Of a stretch of 12,529 nucleotides of DNA, positions 1 through 7,865 are shown one piece after another. The stretch comes from Candidatus Competibacteraceae bacterium. GTDB lineage: Bacteria; Pseudomonadota; Gammaproteobacteria; Competibacterales; Competibacteraceae. The stretch is taken from NCBI GenBank assembly GCA_020444985.1, contig JAGRHK010000014.1, positions 1 to 12,529 on the forward strand. Reading direction: 5' to 3'. The translations under genes were made by a program, and so were the position numbers. Position 1 is the first letter of the stretch; every line of letters begins with the position of its first letter. The notes beneath the pieces were generated by a model that had not been told where the DNA came from, ran no database searches, and saw only the letters and a list, made by a program, of their open reading frames with translations.

Positions 1-1532
1 GTCGCTATTTAATCAGCAATGGCGAATTTCATACCTTTGTGGTCGCCGGCGGCTACCGGGAACCCCGCTACTGGTCGGACGTCGGCTGGGAATGGCGCGC
101 GTTTCGCAACCTCAAACAGCCGACGTTCTGGATGCCTGACGGTCCTGCCGGTTTGCACCGCTACCGGCTGCGCACGCTCTTCGAGAGCATCGATCTGCCC
201 TGGGATTGGCCGGTTGAGGTGAATTATCACGAAGCCAAGGCTTATTGCGCATGGCGCACTGAGCAGGACGGCGTTCCTTATCGCTTACTCAGCGAAGCAG
301 AACATCAAACCTTGCGCGCTGATCCGCAGCGACAGGCCGCCACGCTTGGCGTTGTCGCCGATCCGGTGATGTGCTGCGATGGCGCTGCTTTAATACAGGA
401 ATGGGGTTGGAACCTGAATCTCGCTTGCAGTTCTTCCAGCCCGGTCCAGGCCGGTCGTCCGAGCGCCGCTGGCTTCCACGACGTATTTGGCAATGTCTGG
501 CAATGGCTGGAGGATCACTTCAACCCCTTGCCGGGCGCCCGAGTGCATCCCTACTACGACGATTTCAGTACGCCCTGCTATGACGGCCAGCATCAAATGA
601 TTCTGGGAGGGTCTTGGGCATCGACCGGCGATGAAGCAAGCATCTGGTCACGCTTCCATTTCCGTGCGCACTTCTTCCAACACGCCGGTTTTCGCCTGGT
701 GCGCAGCGCAGGAGATGGCGAAGCGATAAAACTCGACCGGGTCGGCTCACCGGGGCAGGTTTATGAAGATCCGCAAATTCTCAATGAATACCTGCTGCTG
801 CACTATGGCGCGCCGCGCGAGCAGATGCCTTATGCCTTCGGACCGACGGATGCCGTGGAATTTCCTGTGCGCTGCGCCCAATGGCTGAATGACGCAGCCC
901 GCGAGTACGGAACGCCCACGGACAAAGCGCTGGATATCGGCTGTGCGGTGGGTCGCGCGAGTTTTGAATTGGCGCGCGTTTATCAACGGGTGGTGGGCGT
1001 CGATCTGAGTCGCGCGTTTATTGACGCTGCGGATGTGCTGTGTCACCAGGGAGAACTGAGCTATTTTCGCAAGGATGAAGGTCAGTTGGGCGCACCGCTG
1101 ACGGCGATGGTCAGTCCGGCAATCGATCGCAACCGGGTGACTTTCCGGCAGGCGGATGCGTGTGCGCTGCCAGCCGAATTGCAGGACTTCGATGCGGTGC
1201 TCATGGCCAATCTGCTGTGTCGATTACCGAGTCCCAAGGCGTTGCTCGGGCGCTTGGGCGGTCCAATGGGACTGGTTAAACCAGGCGGCCTGCTGGCGAT
1301 TTTCTCGCCCTACAGTTGGCTGGAGGCGTTCACTCCGCCGGAAGCTTGGCTGGGCGGCCAAGCGCCGCATGGACAAGCCGTAACCAGCGCGGCAGCGCTC
1401 GGCGCATTTTTAACCGCAGAAGGCTTCAAGTTGCTGCGGGAAGCTGAGATCCCCCTGGTCATTCGCGAACATGCCCGCAAATATCAGTACATTGTGACGC
1501 ACGCTACCTTGTGGCAACGGGTCCGCGACTAA
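1..1532 (+). CDS. ovoA: Ovothiol synthase OvoA (5-histidylcysteine sulfoxide synthase / mercaptohistidine N-methyltransferase), 5' partial
   Basis: The frame is open from base 3, so the start and the N-terminal DinB-like iron-binding domain lie outside the window. About 510 residues remain; the family is about 700. Bases 3 to about 690 encode an FGE-sulfatase-like domain with the marks of the EgtB/OvoA group: AGGYREPRYWSD, GNVWQW, GGSWASTGDEAS and FRAHFFQHAGFRLV. A Rossmann methyltransferase follows, with SAM motif I ALDIGCAVGRASFELA near 925-972, an acidic strand end VVGVDLS, and FDAVLMANLLCRLPSP. In this family, iron- and oxygen-dependent joining of cysteine to the histidine ring is carried by the FGE part, and the C-terminal domain methylates the ring nitrogen, giving the thiol antioxidant ovothiol in the cytoplasm. 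The tyrosine in PCYDGQH is a possible catalytic tyrosine; I place it only by distance from the C terminus. The partner lyase OvoB is not next to it. The two-domain order separates it from EgtB. Confidence 0.93.
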   Translation, partial: RYLISNGEFHTFVVAGGYREPRYWSDVGWEWRAFRNLKQPTFWMPDGPAGLHRYRLRTLFESIDLPWDWPVEVNYHEAKAYCAWRTEQDGVPYRLLSEAEHQTLRADPQRQAATLGVVADPVMCCDGAALIQEWGWNLNLACSSSSPVQAGRPSAAGFHDVFGNVWQWLEDHFNPLPGARVHPYYDDFSTPCYDGQHQMILGGSWASTGDEASIWSRFHFRAHFFQHAGFRLVRSAGDGEAIKLDRVGSPGQVYEDPQILNEYLLLHYGAPREQMPYAFGPTDAVEFPVRCAQWLNDAAREYGTPTDKALDIGCAVGRASFELARVYQRVVGVDLSRAFIDAADVLCHQGELSYFRKDEGQLGAPLTAMVSPAIDRNRVTFRQADACALPAELQDFDAVLMANLLCRLPSPKALLGRLGGPMGLVKPGGLLAIFSPYSWLEAFTPPEAWLGGQAPHGQAVTSAAALGAFLTAEGFKLLREAEIPLVIREHARKYQYIVTHATLWQRVRD

Positions 1533-1551
1533 ATATTCGCCAAGCGATCCC

Positions 1552-1591
1552 GGCGGGTCGATCCAGGCCACTTATCGGCAACTGACCCGCC
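1552..1591. repeat. Inverted repeat between convergent genes
   Basis: GGCGGGTC (1552-1559) and GACCCGCC (1584-1591) form a perfect 8-bp inverted repeat with a 24-base loop. It sits between the stop of ovoA and the last codons of the convergent hydrolase gene. No T-run follows on either strand, so it could stop or stabilise both transcripts but is not a standard intrinsic terminator. Confidence 0.4.
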
Positions 1592-2903
1592 AGGCATCCA
1601 CATCCGGTCGTTTCTTGAGCCAATCAAAATTCATAGCATTGATTTTCGGACAGAAGACCTCCGGATTACCCCGATACTCGACCCCAAAAACCGCCTTGCC
1701 GGCCGTGATGAATGGGATGAGCATGGCGCACTCATCATATTCAAAACATTCTTCATTGAGCGCCCAATCGAAGTCTTCAAAGAGATCGCGCACTTGCTCC
1801 AGATCGTTCTTCAGGCCAATGGAAAGTCCACGCATATGCGCAGCGCTGGCCAGCCAGCGGTTATAGGCGATCTGATCCTGATCGCTGAGCGTAAAGCCGG
1901 TGTTGTTGCTGTAACCGTCAACATTGTCGGGTTCCACGCCATCACAACCTTTGCTGACAGCCAGATCCAAACGGGCTTCCATGATGGGAATCAGAATGTC
2001 GATGTTGCTGATATCAAGCCATTTTTCTCCGGGCCAGCCATCCAGCGTCCGACCTAAAACGCTGCTTGGAAAACGGTTGGCGTCAGGCCGCCAATCCTCA
2101 TGGCTGCCCGCGCTGAAATAGCAGATCACGACGCGGTTTGCCGCATGTAGTTCGTCGATCGTTGCCTGTGGCGTATCGAACAAGTCGATGTCATACATCT
2201 CGACATCGAAACTGGTGTCAATGGACTGCGTGAGCTGCCATTGCCAACGGACGCCAGGACGAGGCTGCCACCACTCGCCCTTAAGCGGCGGCGAGATCGT
2301 TTCCATATCGTAGCGAATCACGAGAGCGTCCAGAGCGCTACTGTGCGTGTGAGCATTAGTTCGGTAGCGCACGCGCACGCGATTTTTAGGATCGACAGCG
2401 CATTCACGCGCTTCGATATTCAGGCTCATTCGCGTCCATTGATCACGGGCAGCCAATGCGTTGTCACCGACCGTCGTCCAATCATTATTACAAAAATGAT
2501 AGATTTGCCAGTACCAGCGCTGTTCCGGTCGGGACGGTCCGCGATAGTTGGCTTCCAGCTTGAGACTGCCGAGCGCTTCAGACGGCCATGTATTGGGTAA
2601 CTGAAAAATGAAGTCGCCGGCATACTGGCGGGCGGGCATGAATTCGATATAAGCGTTTGGGTCATCTTGAGCAGCCAATTGCTCCCATTGAGCAAGAACC
2701 GCAAGGGGGTTCCGGCTATGCCGCCCGCGCAGGCTGCGAAGACGAGCTGGCCCGGTTTCTACTGTGGTTACGCTCTGGGTTTCTTGCGCAGTCCTTCCAT
2801 CAAGGATTCGTGGACTTTGCGCAAAAGCAGCTTGGGTACCGAAAATCAAGCCTGAACACGCCAGCAGTGCGGTAGGATAGTGAAATTCGGTCCATTGCTT
2901 CAT
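1572..2903 (-). CDS. Secreted GH114 family glycoside hydrolase (endo-alpha-1,4-polygalactosaminidase-like)
   Basis: A 443-residue protein from the ATG at 2903. The frame extends to a TTG at 2933, but that codon has no ribosome site, while AGGAAAAGG ends six bases before the ATG. Residues 1-28 form a type I signal peptide ending TQAAFA before QSPR. Residues about 80-205 look like a beta-rich domain of no family I recognise (FIFQLPNTWP, YWQIYHFCNNDW). Residues about 213-443 are the GH114/TM1410 barrel: WQWQLTQSID, VVICYFSAGSHEDWRPD, GCDGVEPDNVDGY (about 319-331), LNEECFEYDECAML (about 382-395). In this family an Asp of the EPDN segment and the Glu of the NEEC segment are the likely catalytic pair, and characterised members cut alpha-1,4-linked galactosamine polymers. 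It should act in the periplasm or outside, on an exopolysaccharide. It is co-directional with, and 13 bases behind, the NrtR-like gene. The substrate is inferred from the family only. Confidence 0.9.
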   Translation of the reverse strand: MKQWTEFHYPTALLACSGLIFGTQAAFAQSPRILDGRTAQETQSVTTVETGPARLRSLRGRHSRNPLAVLAQWEQLAAQDDPNAYIEFMPARQYAGDFIFQLPNTWPSEALGSLKLEANYRGPSRPEQRWYWQIYHFCNNDWTTVGDNALAARDQWTRMSLNIEARECAVDPKNRVRVRYRTNAHTHSSALDALVIRYDMETISPPLKGEWWQPRPGVRWQWQLTQSIDTSFDVEMYDIDLFDTPQATIDELHAANRVVICYFSAGSHEDWRPDANRFPSSVLGRTLDGWPGEKWLDISNIDILIPIMEARLDLAVSKGCDGVEPDNVDGYSNNTGFTLSDQDQIAYNRWLASAAHMRGLSIGLKNDLEQVRDLFEDFDWALNEECFEYDECAMLIPFITAGKAVFGVEYRGNPEVFCPKINAMNFDWLKKRPDVDAWRVSCR

Positions 2904-2909
2904 ACCCGG

Positions 2910-2918
2910 CCTTTTCCT
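2910..2918 (-). promoter_or_regulatory. Ribosome binding site fixing the GH114 start
   Basis: Read leftward, AGGAAAAGG lies six bases before the ATG at 2903 and overlaps the stop of the upstream regulator gene (2917-2919). The alternative TTG at 2933 is preceded by a pyrimidine-rich run with no Shine-Dalgarno match. Confidence 0.6.
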
Positions 2919-3582
2919 AAATTTTTCGCTCAAAAGGAGTCAGCGCCCGCCGGCTCAACCGGTAAAGCTGCGCCGGTCGATGCGCACCGGTGCGAAATCG
3001 GCCAAGGATGGCTTCGATAATATCCTGCTCCAGGATCTTATGGCGGAACGAAGCCTTATCGAGAATGACGCCCTGGGTTTGTTGATAAATGCAGTGCAAA
3101 TCATTCAGAGTAAACTCTTCCGGCAGGAGGAAAGCGGGCAGTGAGGAATAAGTGGCTTTGCTGCGCAGGCGCTCCACGGCTTTAGCGACAATCTGGTCGT
3201 GGTCAAAAGGCAATGCCGACAAACTGTCCACCGGAAAAATTTCAGCGGCCTGGCTATGATCCAGCAGGGCCGCCGGAACCAGTGCGTAGTAAGCGACGCT
3301 CACCGACCAACCTCGGGGATCGCGCTGCTTGCCGGAAAAGGTGTAAAGCTGCTCAAGATAGGGCGCGTCACAACCAATCTTGCTGCGAATGACCCGCTGC
3401 GCCGCATCTTCCGCATCGCCATCTTCCTGAACATGCACGAACCCGCCGGGTAACGCGAGTTCACCTTGAAAGGGCAGTTCTTTGCGCCGCGCCAGAATCA
3501 GACATAAACGTTTATTCAGGATCGTAAATAACGCGGTGTCAACCATCACCAGCGGTCTGGGAAAAACTTCTTCTCTTAGCAT
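2917..3582 (-). CDS. nrtR: NrtR-type transcriptional regulator with degenerate Nudix domain
   Basis: 221 residues, ATG at 3582, with AGGA four bases upstream. Residues about 10-135 form a Nudix fold (VDTALFTILNKRLCLIL, GELALPGGFVHVQED). Residues about 150-212 match the winged-helix end of NrtR regulators: FTLNDLHCIYQQTQG, LDKASFRHKIL and the closing RPAQLYRLS. The Nudix box is eroded: where an active enzyme has R-E-U-x-E-E-x-G, this protein reads RVIRSKIG (residues 63-70), so the metal-binding glutamates are replaced by Val, Ser and Lys. Known NrtR proteins bind ADP-ribose or related nucleotides through such a domain and repress NAD-salvage genes. No NAD gene is in view; its only apparent operon partner is the GH114 hydrolase. 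A palindrome over its promoter suggests self-repression. It is most likely a sensor-repressor rather than a hydrolase. Confidence 0.85.
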   Translation of the reverse strand: MLREEVFPRPLVMVDTALFTILNKRLCLILARRKELPFQGELALPGGFVHVQEDGDAEDAAQRVIRSKIGCDAPYLEQLYTFSGKQRDPRGWSVSVAYYALVPAALLDHSQAAEIFPVDSLSALPFDHDQIVAKAVERLRSKATYSSLPAFLLPEEFTLNDLHCIYQQTQGVILDKASFRHKILEQDIIEAILGRFRTGAHRPAQLYRLSRRALTPFERKI

Positions 3583-3605
3583 TTTTCCTGGCGTCTTCTG
3601 CTTAC

Positions 3606-3625
3606 ATGTTATTAATAAATAACAT
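3606..3625. promoter_or_regulatory. 20-bp palindrome, candidate operator of the NrtR-like regulator
   Basis: ATGTTATT (3606-3613) and AATAACAT (3618-3625) are perfect 8-bp inverted arms around AATA. The site starts 23 bases upstream of the regulator's ATG and overlaps the predicted -10 by two bases and the expected transcription start. Position and symmetry fit a dimeric winged-helix repressor controlling itself; the assignment to this protein is inference. Confidence 0.6.
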
Positions 3626-3650
3626 CATATCAGATTATGATCTTTGATGT
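3622..3650. repeat. Nested inverted repeats in the divergent promoter region
   Basis: ACATCA (3622-3627) pairs with TGATGT (3645-3650), and inside it ATCATA (3624-3629) pairs with TATGAT (3636-3641). Both abut the 8-bp-arm palindrome at 3606-3625. The inner right arm also reads as a -10 on the plus strand, but no good -35 accompanies it. This may be a second operator half or simple AT-rich chance symmetry. Confidence 0.35.
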
Positions 3651-3653
3651 CGC
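3624..3653 (-). promoter_or_regulatory. Predicted sigma-70 promoter of the regulator-GH114 unit
   Basis: Read leftward, GCGACA (3653-3648) and TATGAT (3629-3624) are spaced by 18 bases, giving a start near 3616 and a leader of about 35 bases before the ATG at 3582. The -35 matches consensus at four of six positions and the -10 at five. Confidence 0.45.
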
Positions 3654-3772
3654 ACAATTTCTTCTATACCATCAACAACAAGGATCGCGGCAATGATCTT
3701 GATGTCGATTTGAACCTTGCAGCCATCAGATTCTCCGAACGGCTCAAGTGAAGTTTAAGGCTCTGTGAGTTG

Positions 3773-6700
3773 ATGACCCTGCAAATCATGCCTTATTTGA
3801 ATCTTTACCATAAAAACCATCCATTTTTATGGATGCTACTGCTGACGTGGCTGCTCTTGCTGTTGATGACAGGCGCGAACGCGGTACGAGCGCAAGACGC
3901 TCTGACCTTGTTGCCATTAAGCGCCGATCCAGAGAAAGCCATCACACGACGGAATACTCTGCGCCAGACCCTGGCTGAGCAGCAGGCGAACATTGAGCAA
4001 TTGCAGCAGGACATTGCCCAGCGCAAGACTGAGCAACCGGCTCGATTACAAGCTCTGCAAAGCGAGAATGTGACAGCGGCCATGCTTGAGCAGGCCCGAC
4101 TTGACCACACCACCCTCAATCTCGAACAGGAACATGTTCAGACGGGCATCGATAACGCGCAGCGGCAGATCAGCGCCCTGAAAAAGTCAATTGAAGAATT
4201 GGCGGCTCAAGAGCAGTTGCTGAAGAATCCCGCCAAAGTCGCCAGTACGACGACCGACAATCGAACCGAGCAACTCGCACAAACAAGTTATCAGTTGGAG
4301 CAGCGCCGCGCGGACCTTGAACTCGAACAACAGAATCTTCAAGCCCTGCAGGAATGGCTGGCTTTGCTAAAACAACGCCAGCCATTGGTGACAAACTGGC
4401 GCGCCCGCCTGGAAGAGCTGTATTTGCAACAGCAAGTCCAGGGACGAGAGCAAGCCCGCCAGGATCGCGCTGCCCATTTGAAGCAAGAGCAACAGGCGCA
4501 ACTCAGCAAAGCCGAGGAATTGCGGACCCGCCTACAGCACGATCACGAAAGAATGGACGACGCGCAGCGTCTTGCCCTGGAAACGGGCGTTCAGACTGCT
4601 GAAGATCGCGCCAAACTGCTGCACTGGGACAATCGCATGGCTGCGATCAGCGACGAACTGGCTAACTGGGAAGAGATCGCCGATACCCAGAATAGCGATG
4701 CGCAACGTTTGCAGGAAGGGCTCCGTCAACTGACCCTGCTGCGTGGCGAGCTGCGGGAAAGCAGCAAACTGATCGAGGGACGTCTCGCCCTGCTCAAGCA
4801 GCAACAACAGGCGCTACAACTTGAAGGCGGTAGTGTCAGCGACCAGCGCTCGAACAAGGAAACCCAGCAACTGCTGACTGATTTAAACCAGGAGTTCCTT
4901 AAACGCCAGAACCAGTTACAAAGGCAAAGCGACCGACTAAATCGTTTGCGGGAACGGCTGGAAACCGTTCATGAACAACGCACGCGCCAGGATTTGCTGG
5001 CGCGTGAGTCCTTTTTCCTGTTCACCCCAGAACAGTGGCCCAACACGGTCGTGGAACTGAGCAAAGCGCCGCGCATCCTTCTTAATCAAATCTGGCTGAG
5101 CGCTGCATCCACTTTAACCGCCATGCACAAGGCCAGTATCGAACAATGGTTCATGATCGTCGCGCTGACCCTGGCGTTGGCCACGCTGGCAGGGCTGAGT
5201 CGTCAATACCTGGCGCGGATTCTGGAAAACCAGATCACCCATCAGGACAGCAGTTTCGCCAACAAACTGATTCGGATGGTCGTGCGCCTCCTGCGCAGAA
5301 ATCTGTGGGGCATTGCTTTGGCGGGCGCATTGGCGCTGGGCCTCTGGCTACTGGAAGTCACGCAACCCGGACTGACCATTCTCCTGACCCTGGTATTGTT
5401 CTGGGTCAGCATTAAAACGCCGCTTGATCTCGCCTGGCTGCTACTTGCTGCGCCAGAACTCCCTGCTACGCAACGCAGGCCGCGCCTTTACCGATGGGTG
5501 TTCTGGACTCTGCTGGGCGGCGGTATCCTGAGCGCGTTGGTGATCCTGGCTCATGTCAGCGAGTTGCCTCGACCGGCCGTCCGGGTCGCAGATCAGGTTT
5601 TTCTCTTTTATTGGCTGATCGTCTGCTATCCCGTACTTCGGGTACGCCACCTGTTGTTGGAGGTGCTGGCGGAACGCTTTGCCGGTCAACTCTGGCTGAG
5701 CGTCATACGCCTGTTGACCCTGTTGTTGCCCCTGGCGATGGCGGCGGCGGCGCTGCTCAGCCTGGCGGGTTATCTCAACCTGGCTCGGCTGATTGTCTGG
5801 CGACTGCTGGTGCTGGTGAGCGTTTGGCTAGTCTGGCTGTTGGTGCGTAGCCTGGTTGATGAATTGATTGTTTTGCTGAAAAACCAGGCAATCTCCCGCA
5901 GCAACTATGGCCTGTTGTGGACACAAGAGATTCTGGCGCCCCTGAACCGAATCTTGCGCTGGCTGTTGGCGTTGACCGCCAGCGCTATTCTGTTCGATGT
6001 GTACAGCACACAGGGCTATCTCTTTATTTTCTGGACTTCAGTGGCTTGGGAGCCGATATTGACGGCCATCGTGTTGACGCTTCTGAGCTACCAAGGGCTG
6101 TTGGTTCTGGTTGGTTGGCTCGTGGAGCAGACGCAAAGCGCGTTTAGCAGCGCCCTGATTCGCCACTTACGACAGCCCATCGGGCTACTGGCGCCAGTGA
6201 TCGCCACACAGTTGCTGCTGCCCACCCTGGAGTTGCCACAACAATTCACGGATCGTGTGCATCATGCGTTAATTCTGCTCAATATCGCAGCGATCGGCTG
6301 GCTGTTAGTGCGCCTGACCTCGGTGGCCGAGGAAGTCATGCATCAGCATTATCTGGTCAACATCAAGGACAGCCTGGGCGCACGCCGCATCCGCACCCAG
6401 TTCCAGATGGTACGGCGCATCGTGGTGATCATCGTGCAGGTGCTGGCCTTGGCGGTCATGATGATGACGTTCCCGAAGATCAGGGAACTGGGTGCGGGTC
6501 TGCTCGCCTCAGCGGGCGTCGCGGGGCTGGTGATCGGCGTGGCGGCGCGGCCTTTTTTGGAAAATCTGATCGCCGGTATCCAGATTGGCCTGACGCAACC
6601 GATCCGTATTGAAGATACGGTGATTGTGGAGGGCGAGTGGGGCCGTATTGCGGAAATTAATGCGACGCATGTCGTGGTGCATATCTGGGATGACCGACGG

Positions 6701-7147
6701 TTGATCGTACCGCTGAATTATTTCAATACCAAACCGTTTCAAAATTGGACGTGGGCCAACGCCGAGTTGCTGGGCACGGCATTTTTTTACGTGGACTATA
6801 CCTTTCCGGTCGAGGACGGTCGCCAGGAACTCAAACGCATTCTTGACGAATCCGGTTTGTGGGATGGCCGCACCTGGGGTTTGCAGGTCACCGATACGAC
6901 GGATCGCACCGTCACCCTGCGCGCGTTAATGAGCGCGCCCGATGCCTCAATTGCCTGGGAGTTGCGCTGTCTGGTGCGCGAGCGATTCATAACGTTCCTG
7001 CAAACCCGTTATCCGCAATGCCTGCCGCGCACCCGGTTCAGCGCCACGCCCGATGGAGAACCGCAACCGGCGCTGTTGGAATTACCGACCGATGGCGGGC
7101 CACGATTCAATGCTGCAGAAAGTGACGGGAACGCTACGCATCGATGA
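3773..7147 (+). CDS. Large MscK/MscM-type mechanosensitive channel (MscS superfamily)
   Basis: 1,124 residues from ATG 3773; a TTG at 3770 is the alternative, and AAGG at 3757-3760 could serve either. Size is that of E. coli MscK and MscM. Residues about 18-41 are a signal peptide ending NAVRA before QDA. Residues about 45-410 are Gln/Glu/Leu-rich coiled coil, expected in the periplasm. From about 457 to 900 come roughly ten membrane helices (for example FMIVALTLALATLAGL, LWLSVIRLLTLLLPLAMAAA). The pore helix is GAGLLASAGVAGLVIGVAA (about 908-926), followed by PFLENLIAGIQIGLTQPIRI, then the beta domain with VEGEWGRIAEINATHVVV and RRLIVPLNYF. The channel should open under membrane tension in hypo-osmotic shock to release solutes. 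The beta domain looks like that of short MscS-like channels rather than MscK, so I give no gene symbol. It is divergent from the NrtR-like gene. Confidence 0.9.
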   Translation: MTLQIMPYLNLYHKNHPFLWMLLLTWLLLLLMTGANAVRAQDALTLLPLSADPEKAITRRNTLRQTLAEQQANIEQLQQDIAQRKTEQPARLQALQSENVTAAMLEQARLDHTTLNLEQEHVQTGIDNAQRQISALKKSIEELAAQEQLLKNPAKVASTTTDNRTEQLAQTSYQLEQRRADLELEQQNLQALQEWLALLKQRQPLVTNWRARLEELYLQQQVQGREQARQDRAAHLKQEQQAQLSKAEELRTRLQHDHERMDDAQRLALETGVQTAEDRAKLLHWDNRMAAISDELANWEEIADTQNSDAQRLQEGLRQLTLLRGELRESSKLIEGRLALLKQQQQALQLEGGSVSDQRSNKETQQLLTDLNQEFLKRQNQLQRQSDRLNRLRERLETVHEQRTRQDLLARESFFLFTPEQWPNTVVELSKAPRILLNQIWLSAASTLTAMHKASIEQWFMIVALTLALATLAGLSRQYLARILENQITHQDSSFANKLIRMVVRLLRRNLWGIALAGALALGLWLLEVTQPGLTILLTLVLFWVSIKTPLDLAWLLLAAPELPATQRRPRLYRWVFWTLLGGGILSALVILAHVSELPRPAVRVADQVFLFYWLIVCYPVLRVRHLLLEVLAERFAGQLWLSVIRLLTLLLPLAMAAAALLSLAGYLNLARLIVWRLLVLVSVWLVWLLVRSLVDELIVLLKNQAISRSNYGLLWTQEILAPLNRILRWLLALTASAILFDVYSTQGYLFIFWTSVAWEPILTAIVLTLLSYQGLLVLVGWLVEQTQSAFSSALIRHLRQPIGLLAPVIATQLLLPTLELPQQFTDRVHHALILLNIAAIGWLLVRLTSVAEEVMHQHYLVNIKDSLGARRIRTQFQMVRRIVVIIVQVLALAVMMMTFPKIRELGAGLLASAGVAGLVIGVAARPFLENLIAGIQIGLTQPIRIEDTVIVEGEWGRIAEINATHVVVHIWDDRRLIVPLNYFNTKPFQNWTWANAELLGTAFFYVDYTFPVEDGRQELKRILDESGLWDGRTWGLQVTDTTDRTVTLRALMSAPDASIAWELRCLVRERFITFLQTRYPQCLPRTRFSATPDGEPQPALLELPTDGGPRFNAAESDGNATHR

Positions 7148-7164
7148 TAAAGCCACGACAGTGC

Positions 7165-7170
7165 TATAGT
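7165..7170 (+). promoter_or_regulatory. Possible -10 box of the satP transcript
   Basis: TATAGT lies 77 bases before satP, just after the channel gene's stop. No convincing -35 is found at 16-18 bases upstream, so this is a weak call. The 99-base gap before satP holds no clear terminator. Confidence 0.25.
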
Positions 7171-7246
7171 AAGAATGCCGTTTATAAGGCGATCTTTCAT
7201 GCTCGCGCGGCAGGTCGTAAAACAATCCAAGAGAGAGAATTAAAGT

Positions 7247-7813
7247 ATGTCTGAGATAAAACTTGGTAATCCAGCAGTGGTGGGGCTGGCTGGATTCGGT
7301 TTGACCACCTTGGTGCTACAGTTTCACAATGTCGGCTGGATGCCCAGCATCGGTCCGGTGGTCTGGGTAGGATTGATGTTTGGCGGAATGGCGCAATTGA
7401 TTGCCGGCCTCCAGGAGATGAAAACTGGCAATAATTTCGGCTATTGCGCTTTCACTTCCTACGGCGCGTTCTGGATTGCCCTGTGTCTGATGTTGCTTGG
7501 CAACAAGTATGACCTGTTCAAAGCCAGCACCACCGACGTTGGCTGGTTCCTGGTCGCCTGGACGTTGTTCACCGCGATTTTGTGGGTCGGTTCGTTGCGC
7601 ATTCATGGCGCAATGGCTTTCACCTTCACCACCCTGTTGATCGGTTTCATCCTGCTCGATCTGGCGCACTTCGGCTATCCCGGCATGACCGTGGTGGCCG
7701 GCTATGAACTGATGATCTGCGCGCTGGCTGCTTGGTACATGATGGCGCGGATCATTTTGAACGAACTTTATGGCAAGGAAATCCTGCCTGCGGGCAAGCC
7801 TTGGGTATCCTGA
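7247..7813 (+). CDS. satP: Acetate/succinate permease SatP (GPR1/FUN34/YaaH family)
   Basis: 188 residues, the same length as E. coli SatP (YaaH), with which it lines up along its length from memory. The family signature NPAxxGL is NPAVVGL (8-14), followed by GFGLTTLVLQFHNVG, FGGMAQLIAGLQEMKTGN and FTSYGAFWIALCLMLLG. Six membrane helices lie at about 10-27, 33-54, 66-85, 98-117, 122-143 and 148-170. The C-terminal LNELYGKEILPAGKP is typical. The protein should move acetate, and probably succinate, with protons across the inner membrane. The start ATG follows a purine-rich GAGAGA stretch. The Cache-domain gene 52 bases downstream on the same strand is likely cotranscribed. Confidence 0.94.
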   Translation: MSEIKLGNPAVVGLAGFGLTTLVLQFHNVGWMPSIGPVVWVGLMFGGMAQLIAGLQEMKTGNNFGYCAFTSYGAFWIALCLMLLGNKYDLFKASTTDVGWFLVAWTLFTAILWVGSLRIHGAMAFTFTTLLIGFILLDLAHFGYPGMTVVAGYELMICALAAWYMMARIILNELYGKEILPAGKPWVS

Positions 7814-7851
7814 GCTTCCATGCGGGTCTATTGCTCCAATCAACAAATTTA

Positions 7852-7857
7852 AGAGGA
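7852..7857 (+). promoter_or_regulatory. Ribosome binding site fixing the Cache protein start
   Basis: AGAGGA is eight bases before the ATG at 7866. The frame stays open leftward to 7770 inside satP, but only the ATG at 7866 has both this site and a signal peptide right behind it. Confidence 0.6.
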
Positions 7858-7865
7858 TCTTCAAG

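Noticed and set aside
2820..2903. Lipobox-like LLAC in the GH114 signal region
   Set aside because: The hydrophobic stretch before the Cys is too short and the hydrophobic core continues well past it to an AFA-Q type I cleavage site.
3664..3670. TATACC as the channel gene's -10
   Set aside because: Only a poor -35 at 15-base spacing could be found, which is not enough to call a promoter.
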